Made by a program: the position numbers and the translations under genes
The notes under the pieces: generated by a model
What the model was told of the DNA's origin: nothing
What the model saw: the letters and a program-made list of their open reading frames with translations, nothing else
Databases searched by the model: none
Part shown: in pieces, positions 36,706 through 37,581 of the stretch
How the letters are laid out: each line of letters starts with the position of its first letter
Position numbering within the stretch: position 1 is the stretch's first letter
DNA from: an uncultured Clostridia bacterium
Lineage (GTDB): Bacteria > Bacillota > Clostridia > Oscillospirales > Acutalibacteraceae
Length of the DNA stretch: 37,581 nt
Reading direction: 5' to 3'
NCBI GenBank assembly: GCA_946646305.1
Contig: CAMPCO010000003.1
Coordinates: 1 to 37,581, forward strand

Positions 36706-37473
36706 TTATTTGTAGTCTTCAAAAACAAGGCTGTACTTTTCGTCTTTTTTCAATTCTGAAAGCATTATTGTATCCTGCATTTTATCGCCTGCCGACATTG
36801 GACCCACCATAAGTGTTCCAGTATCAACAATGGTTCCCGAAGAGTCTAAAACCTTATATACTGCACACGAATAAGTTCTTTCCGAATGGGATCTATTCTC
36901 TACCATATTCATTGTAACACTGACATCTATAAAGCCATAATCGTTTTCAAGTTTAATATCAGTTATTTGTGAAACAATTTCTATATTGCCGTTGTAATCA
37001 TATCTATTCACCGTTATCGGCGTTTGAGGAAGATCTATGGAAACATCATCTTTCTCTGTTAAATAATCGGAAAAAACGATTTCATCTGTACTGTCAACAT
37101 CGTCAAAACTGCTTTTTGTTTTGTTAAAGGCATTTAAAAACACACCGAAGATTAAAAATATTGTAATTATTATCCTTATTATACTTATAATAATTGTCGC
37201 TTTTGAAAACCCGTGTTTGTCCTTTTTATTTGTTGAAATATCAATTATAGCCATTATAAGACCCGCTACGGCAGACAACAACAAAGCTATGACAAACGCA
37301 ATTATTCCGAGAGTTGATTCTTTTTTCTCTGTCGGTATGTTTTGATTTGCATTGTTGACCTGTGCATTTTGTGGGTTGACCTGAAAATTTGTTTCTTCCT
37401 GCACTGCGCCGCAATGAGGACAAACCTGTGTTTTATAATCAATAAAATTTCCGCAGTATTGACATTTTCTCAA
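36706..37473 (-). CDS. Zinc-ribbon membrane protein (DUF4190-like TM region plus extracytoplasmic domain)
   Basis: N-terminal ‘CQYCGNFIDYKTQVCPHCG’; two TM segments; C-terminal soluble beta-rich region. Confidence 0.8.
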   Translation of the reverse strand: MRKCQYCGNFIDYKTQVCPHCGAVQEETNFQVNPQNAQVNNANQNIPTEKKESTLGIIAFVIALLLSAVAGLIMAIIDISTNKKDKHGFSKATIIISIIRIIITIFLIFGVFLNAFNKTKSSFDDVDSTDEIVFSDYLTEKDDVSIDLPQTPITVNRYDYNGNIEIVSQITDIKLENDYGFIDVSVTMNMVENRSHSERTYSCAVYKVLDSSGTIVDTGTLMVGPMSAGDKMQDTIMLSELKKDEKYSLVFEDYK

Positions 37474-37550
37474 TCTGTTCAGTCCCCTTTTATAATCATC
37501 CTTATATTTGATTATATCAAATTGCCTTTAAAAAGAAAAGATAAATATAA

Positions 37551-37579
37551 AAAAGCCGCAGGTTTCCCTGCGGCTTTTA
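37551..37579. terminator. Intrinsic terminator, TTTC loop
   Basis: AAAAGCCGCAGG-TTTC-CCTGCGGCTTTT. Confidence 0.85.
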
Positions 37580-37581
37580 GT

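Noticed and set aside
1-37581. CRISPR arrays, rRNA, tRNA, IS elements
   Set aside because: No regularly spaced repeats, transposases, or recognizable structural RNA sequences were seen on reading the window

Overview
This is a gene-dense window from a low-to-mid GC bacterial chromosome, most likely a Clostridia/Oscillospirales-type Firmicute (inferred from gene content and synteny). No rRNA, tRNA, CRISPR array or complete mobile element was seen. Housekeeping blocks: an oppBCDF-A oligopeptide ABC operon (1.88-7.77 kb); a two-gene minimal SUF-like Fe-S scaffold (SufC-like plus a short SufB/D-like protein) divergent from tex; a long leftward gene train of about 13.8 kb (miaB, ricA-like, mutS, mutL, miaA, HlyD-fold protein, yggS, sepF, lspA, rluD, HAD phosphatase, split transketolase); DUF1846; prfC; trpS-holB-ricT; a 56-aa ferredoxin missing from the ORF track; and a second RluA/D-family pseudouridine synthase. 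The most unusual item is at 80-1713: a compact four-gene cassette bounded by hairpin terminators. It has an XRE repressor and an ImmA/IrrE metallopeptidase rightward, and a zinc-knuckle protein and a sigma-region-4-like HTH protein leftward. Two consensus sigma-A promoters (TTGACA-17-TATAAT) face each other there, and three related 16-bp operators lie between or inside them. This looks like a prophage/ICE-type bistable switch with no integrase or structural genes in view. Other second-look items: a hairpin sequestering the Shine-Dalgarno of a 59-aa gene, a ferredoxin whose two halves are 49/52 identical at nucleotide level, a repeated TTGCTAAAA -35 element at three promoters, and recurrent TTTC-loop terminators.
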